Source of the DNA: an uncultured Christensenellaceae bacterium
GTDB taxonomy: Bacteria > Bacillota > Clostridia > Christensenellales > Borkfalkiaceae
Reading direction: 5' to 3'
NCBI GenBank assembly: GCA_910587005.1
Contig: CAJULB010000004.1
Location: forward strand, 186,001 to 250,000
DNA: 64,000 nt
The notes below the pieces were generated by a model. It searched no databases, had not been told where the DNA came from, and saw nothing but the letters and a program-made list of their open reading frames with translations. Both the position numbers and the translations under genes were made by a program. This document shows positions 16,544 to 25,077 of the stretch, in pieces. Numbering within the stretch: position 1 is the first letter of the stretch; the number at the start of each line of letters is the position of its first letter.

Positions 16544-16572
16544 ACAAATATAAACCTTATACCCGCCCAAAC

Positions 16573-16610
16573 AAAAAAACGAACCCTGCGCCAATACGTC
16601 GGTGCAGGGT
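16573..16610 (-). terminator. Terminator of the ncRNA candidate
   Basis: The 7-bp stem ACCCTGC/GCAGGGT is followed on the minus strand by TCGTTTTTTTG. It closes the transcript that starts near 17003. Confidence 0.75.
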
Positions 16611-17003
16611 ATTGCTTTATATTTAATTTTGATTTGGAAATCGCCTCCGTACGGTTACCCATAGGTCACTCGGTTTATAAACCGTGCAGTCAGTATCGCG
16701 CCATACCGTCTGCGTAAATCAAACCGCTTTCGGAATCAGATTCCCTCCGTAAAGCTGTACATCGGAGTTTACCTTCCTTCTCTTTCTATCGTTTTGGCGT
16801 AAAATAAAATCATTCTACTTTACCTCCCAAACAATTTTCCCTTAAATTTTTGCCCTTTATCATATAGAGACGGTGCTGCCGCGGCTTTCCGCTCTCGAAA
16901 AAATTAACCTTGACCCGCTTTCGCGGCTACTTATATTTCATATAGCTTACTCCAAGTATTAATGTTGGTACCTAACATTTTTTGTAAGTTATTTTCCTTT
17001 TGT
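16573..17003 (-). ncRNA. Unidentified structured RNA, about 430 nt
   Basis: No long open frame exists here, yet the stretch lies between a perfect promoter and an intrinsic terminator. Several hairpins are visible on the minus strand: AATGTT/AACATT, CCGC-GAAA-GCGG, GCGG-AAAG-CCGC, GTAAAGTAGAA/TTATTTTAC, CTCCG/CGGAG and CCG-AAAG-CGG. Tetraloop-like caps are typical of structured RNA. It also has mini-frames: a 17-codon frame (start 16863) overlaps by ATGA a 14-codon frame (start 16813) that has GGGAGGT before it, followed by an 8-codon frame (start 16762) after GGAAGG. I see no hallmarks of tmRNA, RNase P or SRP RNA. There is no downstream gene in the same direction, so a plain leader is unlikely unless relic. 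Confidence 0.6.
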
Positions 17004-17009
17004 ACCCTT

Positions 17010-17037
17010 ATTATAGCATACATAAAAAGTTTGTCAA
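17010..17037 (-). promoter_or_regulatory. Promoter of the ncRNA candidate
   Basis: Perfect consensus boxes TTGACA-N16-TATAAT on the minus strand. Transcription would begin near 17003 and run away from the antiporter gene. Confidence 0.85.
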
Positions 17038-17124
17038 TACCTTTTTTAAAAATTTTTTAAGTTTTTCAAAAATATGTTTAATATATGCAAACTGCAAAAT
17101 TCCTAAAAATGTGCGCAAATTTAC

Positions 17125-17153
17125 TTAACATTATTTTAATTTCGTCATATAAT
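17125..17153 (+). promoter_or_regulatory. Antiporter promoter, nearly leaderless
   Basis: TTAACA-N17-TATAAT ends only 10 bases before the ATG, so the mRNA would have almost no leader. No ribosome site precedes the ATG. Confidence 0.65.
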
Positions 17154-17163
17154 ACGTTGCAGT

Positions 17164-18591
17164 ATGAATACTTACTTGTTGGCATTTAAGGGTTTTGAAG
17201 GAAACTCGGCAATCGGCTTTGTCGCCGTACTTGCAATAATTCTGTTTGCAACCAAATTTTTGGGACTGCTGTTCAGACGCATAGGTCTGCCTCAGGTTCT
17301 CGGATATATCATAGCGGGCATTTTGGTCGGCCCCGCCATATTCGGCGAGCTGTTTTATAAATGGTTCGGCGGAGGATTCTGCTTTATCGGCTTCGAGGAC
17401 AGCGGTTACACCGCGCTGCTCGCACTGCCCAAGGACAATGCGCTTGCGATTTTTTCAAAAATAGGCGTACTGTTGCTGATGTTTTCGACGGGGCTTGAAA
17501 CAAATTTGAAAGAGCTGAAAAACACGGGACTTGCCGCCGTTTTAATGGCGGTTTCGGGCGTAGCCTTGCCCCTTTTATTCGGATTTTTAATTTCCCTGCC
17601 GTTCGGGGGGATAGGTCTGGGCTTTTCGGACGAAACAAGAATTTTTCGCGGAATATTTATAGGAACTATCCTTACCGCAACCAGCGTTGCAATAACCGTT
17701 TCGGTTTTAAAAGAGCTTGGCAAAATCAACACAAAGCTCGGCACAACCATTGTTTCCGCGGCGATTATAGACGACGTTATCGGCATAATACTGCTTTCGG
17801 TCGTTACGGGCATTGCAAAGGGCAAGGCGGGCATTACTGAAAACGCAAACGGCTTCGAGGCGTTTAAATCGACCATATACGGCACCGTAATAATGATTAT
17901 CTGCTTTTTCATGTTCGCCGTACTTGCCGGCTTCGTCATTTCCAAGCTGTTCAAATGGATGGATAAACGCTGGCCCACGCACCACCGCATACCTATCTTC
18001 GCGCTGGCGGTCTGCTTCGGTTACAGCTGGATAGCGGAAGAAATTTTCGGGGTTGCGGACATTACTGGCGCGTTTTTGGCGGGAGTCGTGCTTTCAACGG
18101 ACATACGCGCAAGCCGTTACACCGACAGGCAGGTCGAGGTTGACACTTACACCGTATTTGCGCCCGTATTCTTTGCAAATATAGGCATTTCAAGCATATC
18201 CTTTGCGGGGCTTGACCCGCGCATACTGCTGTTTGCGGTGCTTGCGGTTTTGGTCGGGCTTTTAGGCAAAATTATAGGCTGCGGCGCAATCTGCAAAGCG
18301 TTTAAATACAGCTGGCGGGAAAGCGCGATAGGCGGCGTAGGCATGATGGCGCGCGGCGAAGTCGCACTGATTGTCACGGCGGCGGTCATAAATACGGAAA
18401 CTCTCGGCGAATACGCCCTTTCTCCCGATTTTATGATAATGACCGTGCTTTTAATACTTATCTCGTCCATTCTTACCCCCATTTTACTGAAAGTTTTATA
18501 CAGTAAAGAAAAGCCAAGCGCACTTCCGCCGACAGAACTTCCGCCCGACGAACCGCCCGCAACAGAAACTGCCGACGCACCGCAGAATTAA
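17164..18591 (+). CDS. Cation/proton antiporter, CPA2 (KefB-like) family
   Basis: A 475-aa membrane protein with about a dozen hydrophobic segments. RIGLPQVLGYIIAGILVGP, LLMFSTGLETNLKEL, SAAIIDDVIGIILLSVV (the acidic pair of the ion path) and DITGAFLAGVVLS are CPA2 hallmarks. It exchanges Na+ or K+ for protons at the cytoplasmic membrane; which cation cannot be read. The C-terminal tail (LPPTELPPDEPPATE) is proline-rich and disordered, and there is no TrkA-N domain. It is a single-gene unit with its own terminator. Confidence 0.9.
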   Translation: MNTYLLAFKGFEGNSAIGFVAVLAIILFATKFLGLLFRRIGLPQVLGYIIAGILVGPAIFGELFYKWFGGGFCFIGFEDSGYTALLALPKDNALAIFSKIGVLLLMFSTGLETNLKELKNTGLAAVLMAVSGVALPLLFGFLISLPFGGIGLGFSDETRIFRGIFIGTILTATSVAITVSVLKELGKINTKLGTTIVSAAIIDDVIGIILLSVVTGIAKGKAGITENANGFEAFKSTIYGTVIMIICFFMFAVLAGFVISKLFKWMDKRWPTHHRIPIFALAVCFGYSWIAEEIFGVADITGAFLAGVVLSTDIRASRYTDRQVEVDTYTVFAPVFFANIGISSISFAGLDPRILLFAVLAVLVGLLGKIIGCGAICKAFKYSWRESAIGGVGMMARGEVALIVTAAVINTETLGEYALSPDFMIMTVLLILISSILTPILLKVLYSKEKPSALPPTELPPDEPPATETADAPQN

Positions 18592-18608
18592 ACATATAAT
18601 ACAAATAC

Positions 18609-18644
18609 GGCGCGCCCGAAAGCGTTTTTGCTTTCGGGCGCGCC
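18609..18644. terminator. Bidirectional terminator between antiporter and recG
   Basis: A perfect 15-bp stem (GGCGCGCCCGAAAGC and its complement) with a 6-base loop lies between two convergent genes. Confidence 0.85.
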
Positions 18645-18675
18645 CTTTATATTGCGCAATATTTAATTTTTAAAA

Positions 18676-20682
18676 TCAGTTCAAAACCACGTCTTTTAAG
18701 CTTTCGTATTTTTCCGCGGCAATGCGCATAAGCTCGGCTGTATCGAACGCGCCCGAAAAAGCCTCGTCCGACAGCGCTTTTGCCGTAAATACCGTTTCAA
18801 CAGGGAATTTAAGATTTTTGATTTCCGACAAAATTTTTCCGCTTTGGCGGGTGCCCATAAAGTCGCCGCCTCCGCGCAGTTTAAGGTCGGCTTCGGCTAT
18901 CTCGAACCCGTCGTTGCTGTTTTTTATTACGGACAACCGCTCGCGCGCCTCCTCACTGTCCGCACCCATCAGTAAAAAGCAATAGCTCTTTTTATCGCCC
19001 CTGCCCACGCGCCCGCGCAGCTGGTGCAGCTGCGAAAGCCCGAACCGCTCGGCGTTGTAAATAACCATAACCGTAGCGTTCGGCACGTCTACGCCTACCT
19101 CGATTACCGTCGTTGAAACAATGCAGTCAAACTCTTTGTTTTTAAAAGCCTGCATAATCTCGTTCTTCTGCCTGTCCTTCATTTTGCCGTGCAGAAGGGC
19201 GATTCTCACCTTCGGCATCTTAGCCTTCAAATCCTCGAAAAGCTCCGTCACGGACATAACGGTACCCTCGTCGTCGCCCTCTATTTTGGGGCAGACGAAA
19301 TAGGTCTGGTTGCCCAAGCCTGCCTGCCCGGATATGTATTTGTACATATCGCCGTACTTGCGCTCTGGGATAATTGACGTGGTAATATCCTGCCGTGAAC
19401 GCGGTTTATCCTTGATTGTCGCCACGTCCAAATCGCCGTAAAATATAAGCGAAAGCGTGCGCGGAATGGGCGTTGCCGACATAATCAGCACGTCGCAGCC
19501 GTCGCCCTTTTCGGACAGCGAGGAGCGTTGAGCCACGCCGAAGCGGTGCTGCTCGTCGCAGACTGCAAACGCAAGATTTTTAAACGCCACGTCGCCCTGA
19601 ATTACCGCGTGCGTACCGCACAGAATACTGCACCTTCCGTCTGCAACGGCCTTTTTTATTTCACGCTTTTCGGCGGCGGGCGTCGAACCGGTCAAAACCG
19701 CCGTTTCGTAATCGGGAAAATATTTCTTCAAAAGCTCGCCGTTCTGGCGCGCCAAAACCTCGGTCGGGGCAAGCATAACAGCCTGATAACCCGATTTGAC
19801 CGCCATATATATGCCCGCGAACGCAACCGCGGTCTTTCCGCTGCCTACGTCGCCCTGCAAAAGCATATTCATCTTATGCGGTGAGTGTACGCAGTCGAAA
19901 ATAGATTTAACGGCAGACTTCTGCCCCTCCGTAAATTCAAATTGATAGCGGGATATGAAGGAGTTAAGCTCGTTTTCGGTCACGGAATACGCGTTAAGCC
20001 GCGCGTCGTCCCGCCCGCCCTTTATCACCTTGAAAGCCGAAATAAGCAAAAAGTACTCTTCAAGCGCAATTCGCGCCGAGCCTTTTGCAATATCGTCCTT
20101 ACTTTGCGGACAGTGCAGCTTTATGTACGCCTCCGAAAGAGGCAAAAGATTGTACTTTTTTTGAATTGGTGCGGGAATATGGCTCGGTAAAGCCACTTTT
20201 TTAAGCGCCTGCCTTACCGCCGTGCGCACAATTCCCTGCGTTAAACTTCCCGAAAGCGGGTACACGGGAATAAGCCCTTTCAGCACCGAATTTCTGTCCG
20301 CGCGCTCTATTTGCGGGTTTACCATCTGACAGCCCCTACCGTACTTGTTCTGCACCCTGCCGTAAAACAAATATTCCCCTCTGTCCAGCTTGTTCGCCAT
20401 ATACATCTGGTTGAACCAAATTGCGGTGAAAATACAGCCGTTCTGTTGGCACAGCGCTTTTACGAACGGGCGGCGGGAGTAACGGTTGACCTCAACGTTA
20501 AGCACCTCGCACAGCGTTAAAATAATGTCGTTGTGGTACGCGTCCTTCAAAAGCGTAACGCGGCTCAAATCGAGATAGTCGCGCGGGTAATGACGGACAA
20601 GCTCCTCGCAGGTATAAATATTCAGTTTGTTGAAGTCCCTCTCCCTCTTTTCGGAAACGAACTTTAAAGACGTTAACTGCAT
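18676..20682 (-). CDS. recG: ATP-dependent DNA helicase RecG
   Basis: RecG reverses stalled replication forks and processes branched DNA. The 668-aa protein has an N-terminal wedge/OB domain (about residues 50-150) and helicase motifs: LLQGDVGSGKTAVAF (Walker A), VCDEQHRFGVAQR (DEAH-type box DEQH), LIMSATPIPRTL, and QLRGRVGRGDKKS. The C-terminal part ends in the TRG-like region FMGTRQSG. Position near fakA is as in Bacillus. Confidence 0.96.
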   Translation of the reverse strand: MQLTSLKFVSEKRERDFNKLNIYTCEELVRHYPRDYLDLSRVTLLKDAYHNDIILTLCEVLNVEVNRYSRRPFVKALCQQNGCIFTAIWFNQMYMANKLDRGEYLFYGRVQNKYGRGCQMVNPQIERADRNSVLKGLIPVYPLSGSLTQGIVRTAVRQALKKVALPSHIPAPIQKKYNLLPLSEAYIKLHCPQSKDDIAKGSARIALEEYFLLISAFKVIKGGRDDARLNAYSVTENELNSFISRYQFEFTEGQKSAVKSIFDCVHSPHKMNMLLQGDVGSGKTAVAFAGIYMAVKSGYQAVMLAPTEVLARQNGELLKKYFPDYETAVLTGSTPAAEKREIKKAVADGRCSILCGTHAVIQGDVAFKNLAFAVCDEQHRFGVAQRSSLSEKGDGCDVLIMSATPIPRTLSLIFYGDLDVATIKDKPRSRQDITTSIIPERKYGDMYKYISGQAGLGNQTYFVCPKIEGDDEGTVMSVTELFEDLKAKMPKVRIALLHGKMKDRQKNEIMQAFKNKEFDCIVSTTVIEVGVDVPNATVMVIYNAERFGLSQLHQLRGRVGRGDKKSYCFLLMGADSEEARERLSVIKNSNDGFEIAEADLKLRGGGDFMGTRQSGKILSEIKNLKFPVETVFTAKALSDEAFSGAFDTAELMRIAAEKYESLKDVVLN

Positions 20683-20753
20683 ATCGGTAAATTAATAGGG
20701 AAGACTTCTGTCTTCCCTTGTGGATTTTAATATTTGCGACATATTTATTAAAT

Positions 20754-22409
20754 TTATTCGAGTGACACCATATAGTAATACACGGGCTGTCCGCCGAAAT
20801 GGATGTCAACGTCGCAGTCGGGGTATTCTTCCTGCACCTTTGCCGCAAGCGCTTCCGCCGCGTCCTCGGTTACGTCTTTGCCGTAGTACAGTGTAATCAT
20901 TTCGTGTTCGTCGTTTTTAAGCGCTTTGACGAGTTTAAGCGTGGTTTCCTCTATATTTTCGCCCTTGGCAAGAATACGCTTGTTGTCAAGTCCGATTATG
21001 TCGCCTTCTTTCAGCTTAAAGCCGTTCATAGTCGTATTTCTCACCGCGTAAGTCACCTGTCCGGAAGCCACGTTGTCTATCGCGTGCGTCATATTAGTCT
21101 TGTTTTCGGGAACGGACGCTTCCGCATTGAACTGCAACGCCGCCGCAAAGCCCTGCGCCACGTTTTTGGTGGGAATAACGTGAATAGTGCGGTTTGTTAC
21201 AAGCGCCTTTGCCTGTTCAGCCGCCAAAATTACGTTGCTGTTGTTGGGGAACACAAAAACACTGCTTGCGTTTATTTTCTGAACGGCGTCCGCGATGTCC
21301 TGCGCAGAAGGGTTCATAGTCTGCCCGCCCTCTATTACTCTGTCGCAAAGCAGGTCTTTGAAAATTTCTTCAAGCCCGCTTCCCGCGCAGATTGCAAGCA
21401 TGCCCATTTCCTTCTTTTCGGCTTCCAGCTTGGCTTTAAGGGCGCGGTTTTCTTCAAGCATATTTTCTATTTTAATTCTGTCCAGCTCGCCCAGTTCAAG
21501 CGCGTAAGTAAGCGCAATACCGGGGGTGTTGGTGTGAACGTGAACTTTAACAAGCTCCAAATCGCCTATACAGATAACACTGTCGCCAATCTGCATAAGC
21601 TTTTCTTTAAGTCTGTCGATGTCCGCAAGGGTGGTCATCTGCTTTAAATTGATAACGAAAAATTCCGTGCAGTAAGCAAACTCTATATCGCCCAAATCGA
21701 GGTTGATAATATCCGAGTTATCGCCGAAAACCTCGTCCTCGCTCTTTTTACTGTCAACCGCTTCGGTGGGAATTTCGTCAAGGTCGGTATCCTCGCCCGA
21801 AATAGCGGCAAGGAACCCGCGCATAATTGTCATTAAACCAACGCCGCCGCTGTCCACAACGCCCGCTTTTTTAAGCACGGGCAACAGCTCGGGAGTGCGC
21901 GCAAGCGCCTCGTCGCCGACTTCGATAAGAGCGTTAAGATAGTCCACAAAGTCCTTGTGCTTGCTTGCAAGCTTAGCCGCCGCCTCGCTCATACAGCGCA
22001 CAACGGTTAAAATAGTGCCTTCTTTGGGAATGGAAACGGCGCTGTAAGCAACCTTTGTGCCCGCTTCCATAGCCTTTGCAAAGGTTTTCGTGTCGAAGCT
22101 GTCCTTCGTTTCTTTAATAACGGAACAAATTCCGCGGAAAATCTGAGAGGATATAACGCCCGAATTGCCGCGCGCACCCTTCAAAGCGCCCTTTGAAACC
22201 GCGTCGCAGATTTCCTGAAAGCGGTTAGAGGTGCAGGCGTTCATCTCTCTTACCGCCGATTGAAGGGTAAGCGACATATTAGTACCCGTGTCGCCGTCGG
22301 GAACGGGAAAGACGTTCAAAGCGTCAACTTTAGCTCTGTTTATTTCAAGCATTCTCGCACCGGAAAGAACCATTTTGCGAAACTCGGTGCTGTTAATAGT
22401 TTTCTGCAT
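20754..22409 (-). CDS. fakA: Fatty-acid kinase ATPase subunit FakA (YloV, DAK2)
   Basis: FakA with FakB phosphorylates exogenous fatty acids for phospholipid synthesis. The 551-aa protein has the N-terminal DAK2 kinase domain with VFPVPDGDTGTNMSLTL and GARGNSGVISSQIFRG, and a C-terminal half (VFVFPNNSNVILAAEQA) typical of YloV. The ATG at 22409 is chosen because AGGAG precedes it; an upstream open extension is rejected. It follows the Gls24 gene, the usual yloU-yloV order. No FakB is in the window. Confidence 0.93.
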   Translation of the reverse strand: MQKTINSTEFRKMVLSGARMLEINRAKVDALNVFPVPDGDTGTNMSLTLQSAVREMNACTSNRFQEICDAVSKGALKGARGNSGVISSQIFRGICSVIKETKDSFDTKTFAKAMEAGTKVAYSAVSIPKEGTILTVVRCMSEAAAKLASKHKDFVDYLNALIEVGDEALARTPELLPVLKKAGVVDSGGVGLMTIMRGFLAAISGEDTDLDEIPTEAVDSKKSEDEVFGDNSDIINLDLGDIEFAYCTEFFVINLKQMTTLADIDRLKEKLMQIGDSVICIGDLELVKVHVHTNTPGIALTYALELGELDRIKIENMLEENRALKAKLEAEKKEMGMLAICAGSGLEEIFKDLLCDRVIEGGQTMNPSAQDIADAVQKINASSVFVFPNNSNVILAAEQAKALVTNRTIHVIPTKNVAQGFAAALQFNAEASVPENKTNMTHAIDNVASGQVTYAVRNTTMNGFKLKEGDIIGLDNKRILAKGENIEETTLKLVKALKNDEHEMITLYYGKDVTEDAAEALAAKVQEEYPDCDVDIHFGGQPVYYYMVSLE

Positions 22410-22523
22410 AATACTCCTGAAATATGTGTACAAATTTATATTTGGTGTGGATTGGTTTGAATAATTCTGTCCGTCAAAGTTGCAAAAAAACAAGGTAAAC
22501 CTATAAAATACGCGCTTACGTAT

Positions 22524-22874
22524 TTACAGCTTTACCCCTATAATATTAACGTTAACGGTATCTACAATCATACCGGTAAAACGTTCAACTTTGTATTTAA
22601 CGCCCTCTTTAAGCGACTCTGCAACAGCGTTGATAGAAACGCCGTACTTAATAACAACGTTAATATCTATAAAAATTCTGTCGCCTGCGGTAACTACCTT
22701 TACACCGCGTCCGTCGGGCTGTTTTTTAAGAAGTTCTGAAAGCGAATCGGTCAGCGAACGCGAAGCCGTATCTACAATTCCGTAACATTCCAGCGCAGCA
22801 TTTTTAGCCACCTTTGCGATGGCCTGGTCGGATATTGATATTTTACCGTATACGTTACTTGTATTTACCGACAT
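22524..22874 (-). CDS. yloU: Asp23/Gls24 family protein (YloU)
   Basis: A 116-aa Asp23/Gls24 domain protein, usually envelope- or stress-associated in Bacillota. The segments YGKISISDQAIAKVAKNAAL and RIFIDINVVIKYGVSINAVA and the closing VDTVNVNIIGVKL match the family. It has GGAGC before the start and lies upstream of fakA. Confidence 0.93.
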   Translation of the reverse strand: MSVNTSNVYGKISISDQAIAKVAKNAALECYGIVDTASRSLTDSLSELLKKQPDGRGVKVVTAGDRIFIDINVVIKYGVSINAVAESLKEGVKYKVERFTGMIVDTVNVNIIGVKL

Positions 22875-22897
22875 TTTCTGCTCCTTATTCGTAACAC

Positions 22898-22926
22898 ATT
22901 TTAAACTATTTTATTCCAATTTGCAA
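22898..22926 (-). promoter_or_regulatory. yloU-fakA promoter
   Basis: TTGCAA-N17-TAAAAT on the minus strand, about 25 bases upstream of the yloU start. Confidence 0.65.
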
Positions 22927-23180
22927 GTATTTCCCGGCAAATATCTCAATTTCGTTGCCTTGTATTGCAAAATCTGCGCGTATTTTGCGCCGAAACAAGC
23001 CGTAAACACCCCGTTTGCACAAACCCGCTTTAAATTATTTTGTAAAATCGTCAAAAAATTAAAACTTTGATTGCGTTTTTGATTGATTTTTTTTGAAATG
23101 CGTGTTATATTATTCAAGGTCGATTTTATGCGGCTTTATTTTTAACTTTAAGAATTTACCCTACGGAGGTGCTATATATT

Positions 23181-23363
23181 ATGTCAAGAGTTTGCAGCGT
23201 ATGCGGAAAAGGTCAGACAACCGGCAACAACGTAAGCCACTCGAAAAGAAGAACAAGAAGAACTTTCAAGGCAAACGTTCAGAAGGTTTCTTACGTTGAA
23301 AACGGCAAACAGGTTACAGGCTACGTTTGTACGCGTTGCCTTAAATCCGTAGAAAGAGCATAA
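23181..23363 (+). CDS. rpmB: Ribosomal protein L28
   Basis: A 60-aa L28 protein of the large subunit. It starts MSRVCSVCGKGQTTGNNVSH, and has CxxC at the start and CTRCLKS near the end, so it is the zinc-binding form. GGAGGT lies ten bases upstream of the chosen ATG. It is divergent from yloU, as in Bacillus. Confidence 0.97.
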   Translation: MSRVCSVCGKGQTTGNNVSHSKRRTRRTFKANVQKVSYVENGKQVTGYVCTRCLKSVERA

Positions 23364-23403
23364 GTTTTTTCTGTTGCCCTTATTTTAACATTACAAAAAA
23401 TCC

Positions 23404-23433
23404 GCCGCCCGCGCTTATGTAAGCGCGGGCGGC
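23404..23433. terminator. Bidirectional terminator between rpmB and the LRR gene
   Basis: A 13-bp perfect stem (GCCGCCCGCGCTT and its complement) is flanked by A6 on the left and T-rich sequence on the right. Confidence 0.85.
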
Positions 23434-23455
23434 TTTATTCTTTTCAAAATTACAT

Positions 23456-24457
23456 TCAACCGTTATACGTCTGCCCGAAGTACTTGTTTTCCGCATTAAT
23501 TAAATCGGAATTGTCAAACGGCGTTGAAACCTGCTTGTCCTTATACTCCTTGTTATCTATTTCAACTGCGTTCCATTCTTCTTCCGTGCCCGCAAAATAC
23601 ACGTTTTTCAGCGCCTTGTCATGGTGGAAAGCGTGCCCGTAATACAGCGTGCTCCCGCTGAATATAGCCCCCTCCACCTTTTTAAGCGTTTTGGAAAGAT
23701 AAACCGTTTCAAGCGCAATGCAGTAACCGAACGCGCCCGCGTACAGCGTTTCTATTTCAGCGTTGACAACGGCAAGCTTTAAGTCTACGCACGAATGAAA
23801 CGCGCCGTAGCCTATTCCCATATAGGTCAGCGTTAAAGGTTTACCGTCCTCGTCCTTTTTCTGCTCGCCGTTTTCGTCCAAATCGGGAACGGTTTCATCG
23901 TGCACGCTTGCGGGAATTATAATCTGTTCAAGCCCCGTCTGATAAAACGCGCGGTAGCCTATTCTTTCCAGAATATCGGGCAGAGCCACGCTTTTCAGCT
24001 CTGTACAGCCCATAAAAGCCATAGGATAAATCAGTTGTACCGTTTGCGGAATGTTTATGCTTACAAGACGCTCGCACGCGGCGAACGTACCGTTTAATAT
24101 GGCTTCGATTTCGCTCCCTTCCTCAAAAATAACCTCTTGCAGATTATTGCAATACATAAAAGCGGAAATCCCTATGTTTTTTACCGTTTTAGGTATGGTT
24201 ATTTTAGATATATTAGTGCTTGCAAAGCCCTGACTTGCGATTGCCGTTACGGGAAATTGATTTTCCCCCTCGCCGTACGTTTCGGGAATTATAACTTCGC
24301 CTCCGAACGCGCCTGCAAAGCCCGTCACCCTTACCGCGTATGAGGAGTTATCTTCGTTTAATATATACTCAACGCCCGCCTTGCACCCCGATAAAAACGG
24401 CACGCAGGAAACAAGCATTAAAACCGCAATAACCGCGGCAATTATTCTTTTTTTCAT
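23456..24457 (-). CDS. Lipoprotein with BspA-type leucine-rich repeats
   Basis: A 333-aa predicted lipoprotein. MKKRIIAAVIAVLMLVSC is a signal sequence and FLSGCKAG is the lipobox. Then LRR_5-type repeats follow: PVTAIASQGFASTNISKITI, PKTVKNIGISAFMYCNNL, NIPQTVQLIYPMAFMGCTEL and SVALPDILERIGYRAFYQ. Such proteins face the outside and bind host or neighbouring-cell surfaces in some species; here the ligand is unknown. The ATG at 24457 is preferred over an upstream GTG because GGTGA forms the ribosome site. Confidence 0.87.
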   Translation of the reverse strand: MKKRIIAAVIAVLMLVSCVPFLSGCKAGVEYILNEDNSSYAVRVTGFAGAFGGEVIIPETYGEGENQFPVTAIASQGFASTNISKITIPKTVKNIGISAFMYCNNLQEVIFEEGSEIEAILNGTFAACERLVSINIPQTVQLIYPMAFMGCTELKSVALPDILERIGYRAFYQTGLEQIIIPASVHDETVPDLDENGEQKKDEDGKPLTLTYMGIGYGAFHSCVDLKLAVVNAEIETLYAGAFGYCIALETVYLSKTLKKVEGAIFSGSTLYYGHAFHHDKALKNVYFAGTEEEWNAVEIDNKEYKDKQVSTPFDNSDLINAENKYFGQTYNG

Positions 24458-24546
24458 TGTTTTCACCGTAAAAATAAATATGACTGAATTCTATCATATG
24501 CACGGCAAAAAATCAAGTGAAAATTTTATTGCGGTTTACAGCGCGG

Positions 24547-24726
24547 TCACTCGCTCCATTGTCTGCAATTTACCGCCCGCGGGCATTTGTTTCTTTTCCT
24601 CGGCGAAAGCAGATTGTTTGAACAGTGCCCGCAACCTACTTTTTTAAACTCTCCGTCGAATTTTGCGTAGTGCCGTTCAAAAAATTTACAGCTCTCGCAC
24701 GACCTTCCGGCTTCTTTGTTTTTCAT
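24547..24726 (-). CDS. Small Cys-rich protein, paralogue of the one at 15047-15244
   Basis: A 59-aa product read from the minus strand: MKNKEAGRSCESCKFFERHY, AKFDGEFKKVGCGHCSNNLL, SPRKRNKCPRAVNCRQWSE. Seven Cys and a His suggest a zinc fold. It shares the CxxCK(F/H)F start, GHC middle and Cys-x-x-W type end with the other protein, and like it is divergent from XRE genes. Function unknown. GGAG upstream is somewhat distant. Confidence 0.68.
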   Translation of the reverse strand: MKNKEAGRSCESCKFFERHYAKFDGEFKKVGCGHCSNNLLSPRKRNKCPRAVNCRQWSE

Positions 24727-24812
24727 AAAATTTTATTCTCCATAATTAGCGATAGTAAAGTACTAAGCCACAATTTAGTATTTTTGTTTGAAATTAGTCT
24801 ATCATACTTTTT

Positions 24813-25073
24813 ATGAAAAATAAAGCGGATATACAAAATTTTTCGTTAATTTCTGCCGTTGCAAGAAGAATTGACGAGCTTTTAATGGAAAGAAATTTAA
24901 CGCAGTATAAATTAGCCAAGCTTGCGGGAATTGCAGAACCTACCATAAGCGCAATCAGGCGTCAGCGCAACAAAACCGTCAGTTTAAACGTTATTTACGC
25001 CATAGCCGACGGATTTGAAATGAGTTTATCCGAATTTTTTGCCGCAGAATACTTTAATAACGTAACAGAATAA
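24813..25073 (+). CDS. XRE-family HTH regulator
   Basis: An 86-aa Cro/C1-type protein: MERNLTQYKLAKLAGIAEPT is the first part of the HTH, ISAIRRQRNKTVSLNVIYA continues it, and IADGFEMSLSEFFAAEYF closes it. A short N-terminal extension precedes the domain. No ribosome site is visible and the likely -10 box (TATCAT) is close to the ATG. It is divergent from the Cys-rich gene and followed four bases later by another XRE gene. Confidence 0.86.
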   Translation: MKNKADIQNFSLISAVARRIDELLMERNLTQYKLAKLAGIAEPTISAIRRQRNKTVSLNVIYAIADGFEMSLSEFFAAEYFNNVTE

Positions 25074-25077
25074 TTTT

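Noticed and set aside
16573..17003. tmRNA, RNase P RNA or SRP RNA as identity of the RNA candidate
   Set aside because: I saw no tRNA-like CCA end or tag frame, no GAGGAAAGTCC core and no GGAAGGAAGCAGC tetraloop region.
20698..20717. Hairpin GGGAAGAC/GTCTTCCC between fakA and recG as terminator
   Set aside because: The stem is good but no T-run follows on the minus strand, so termination is doubtful.
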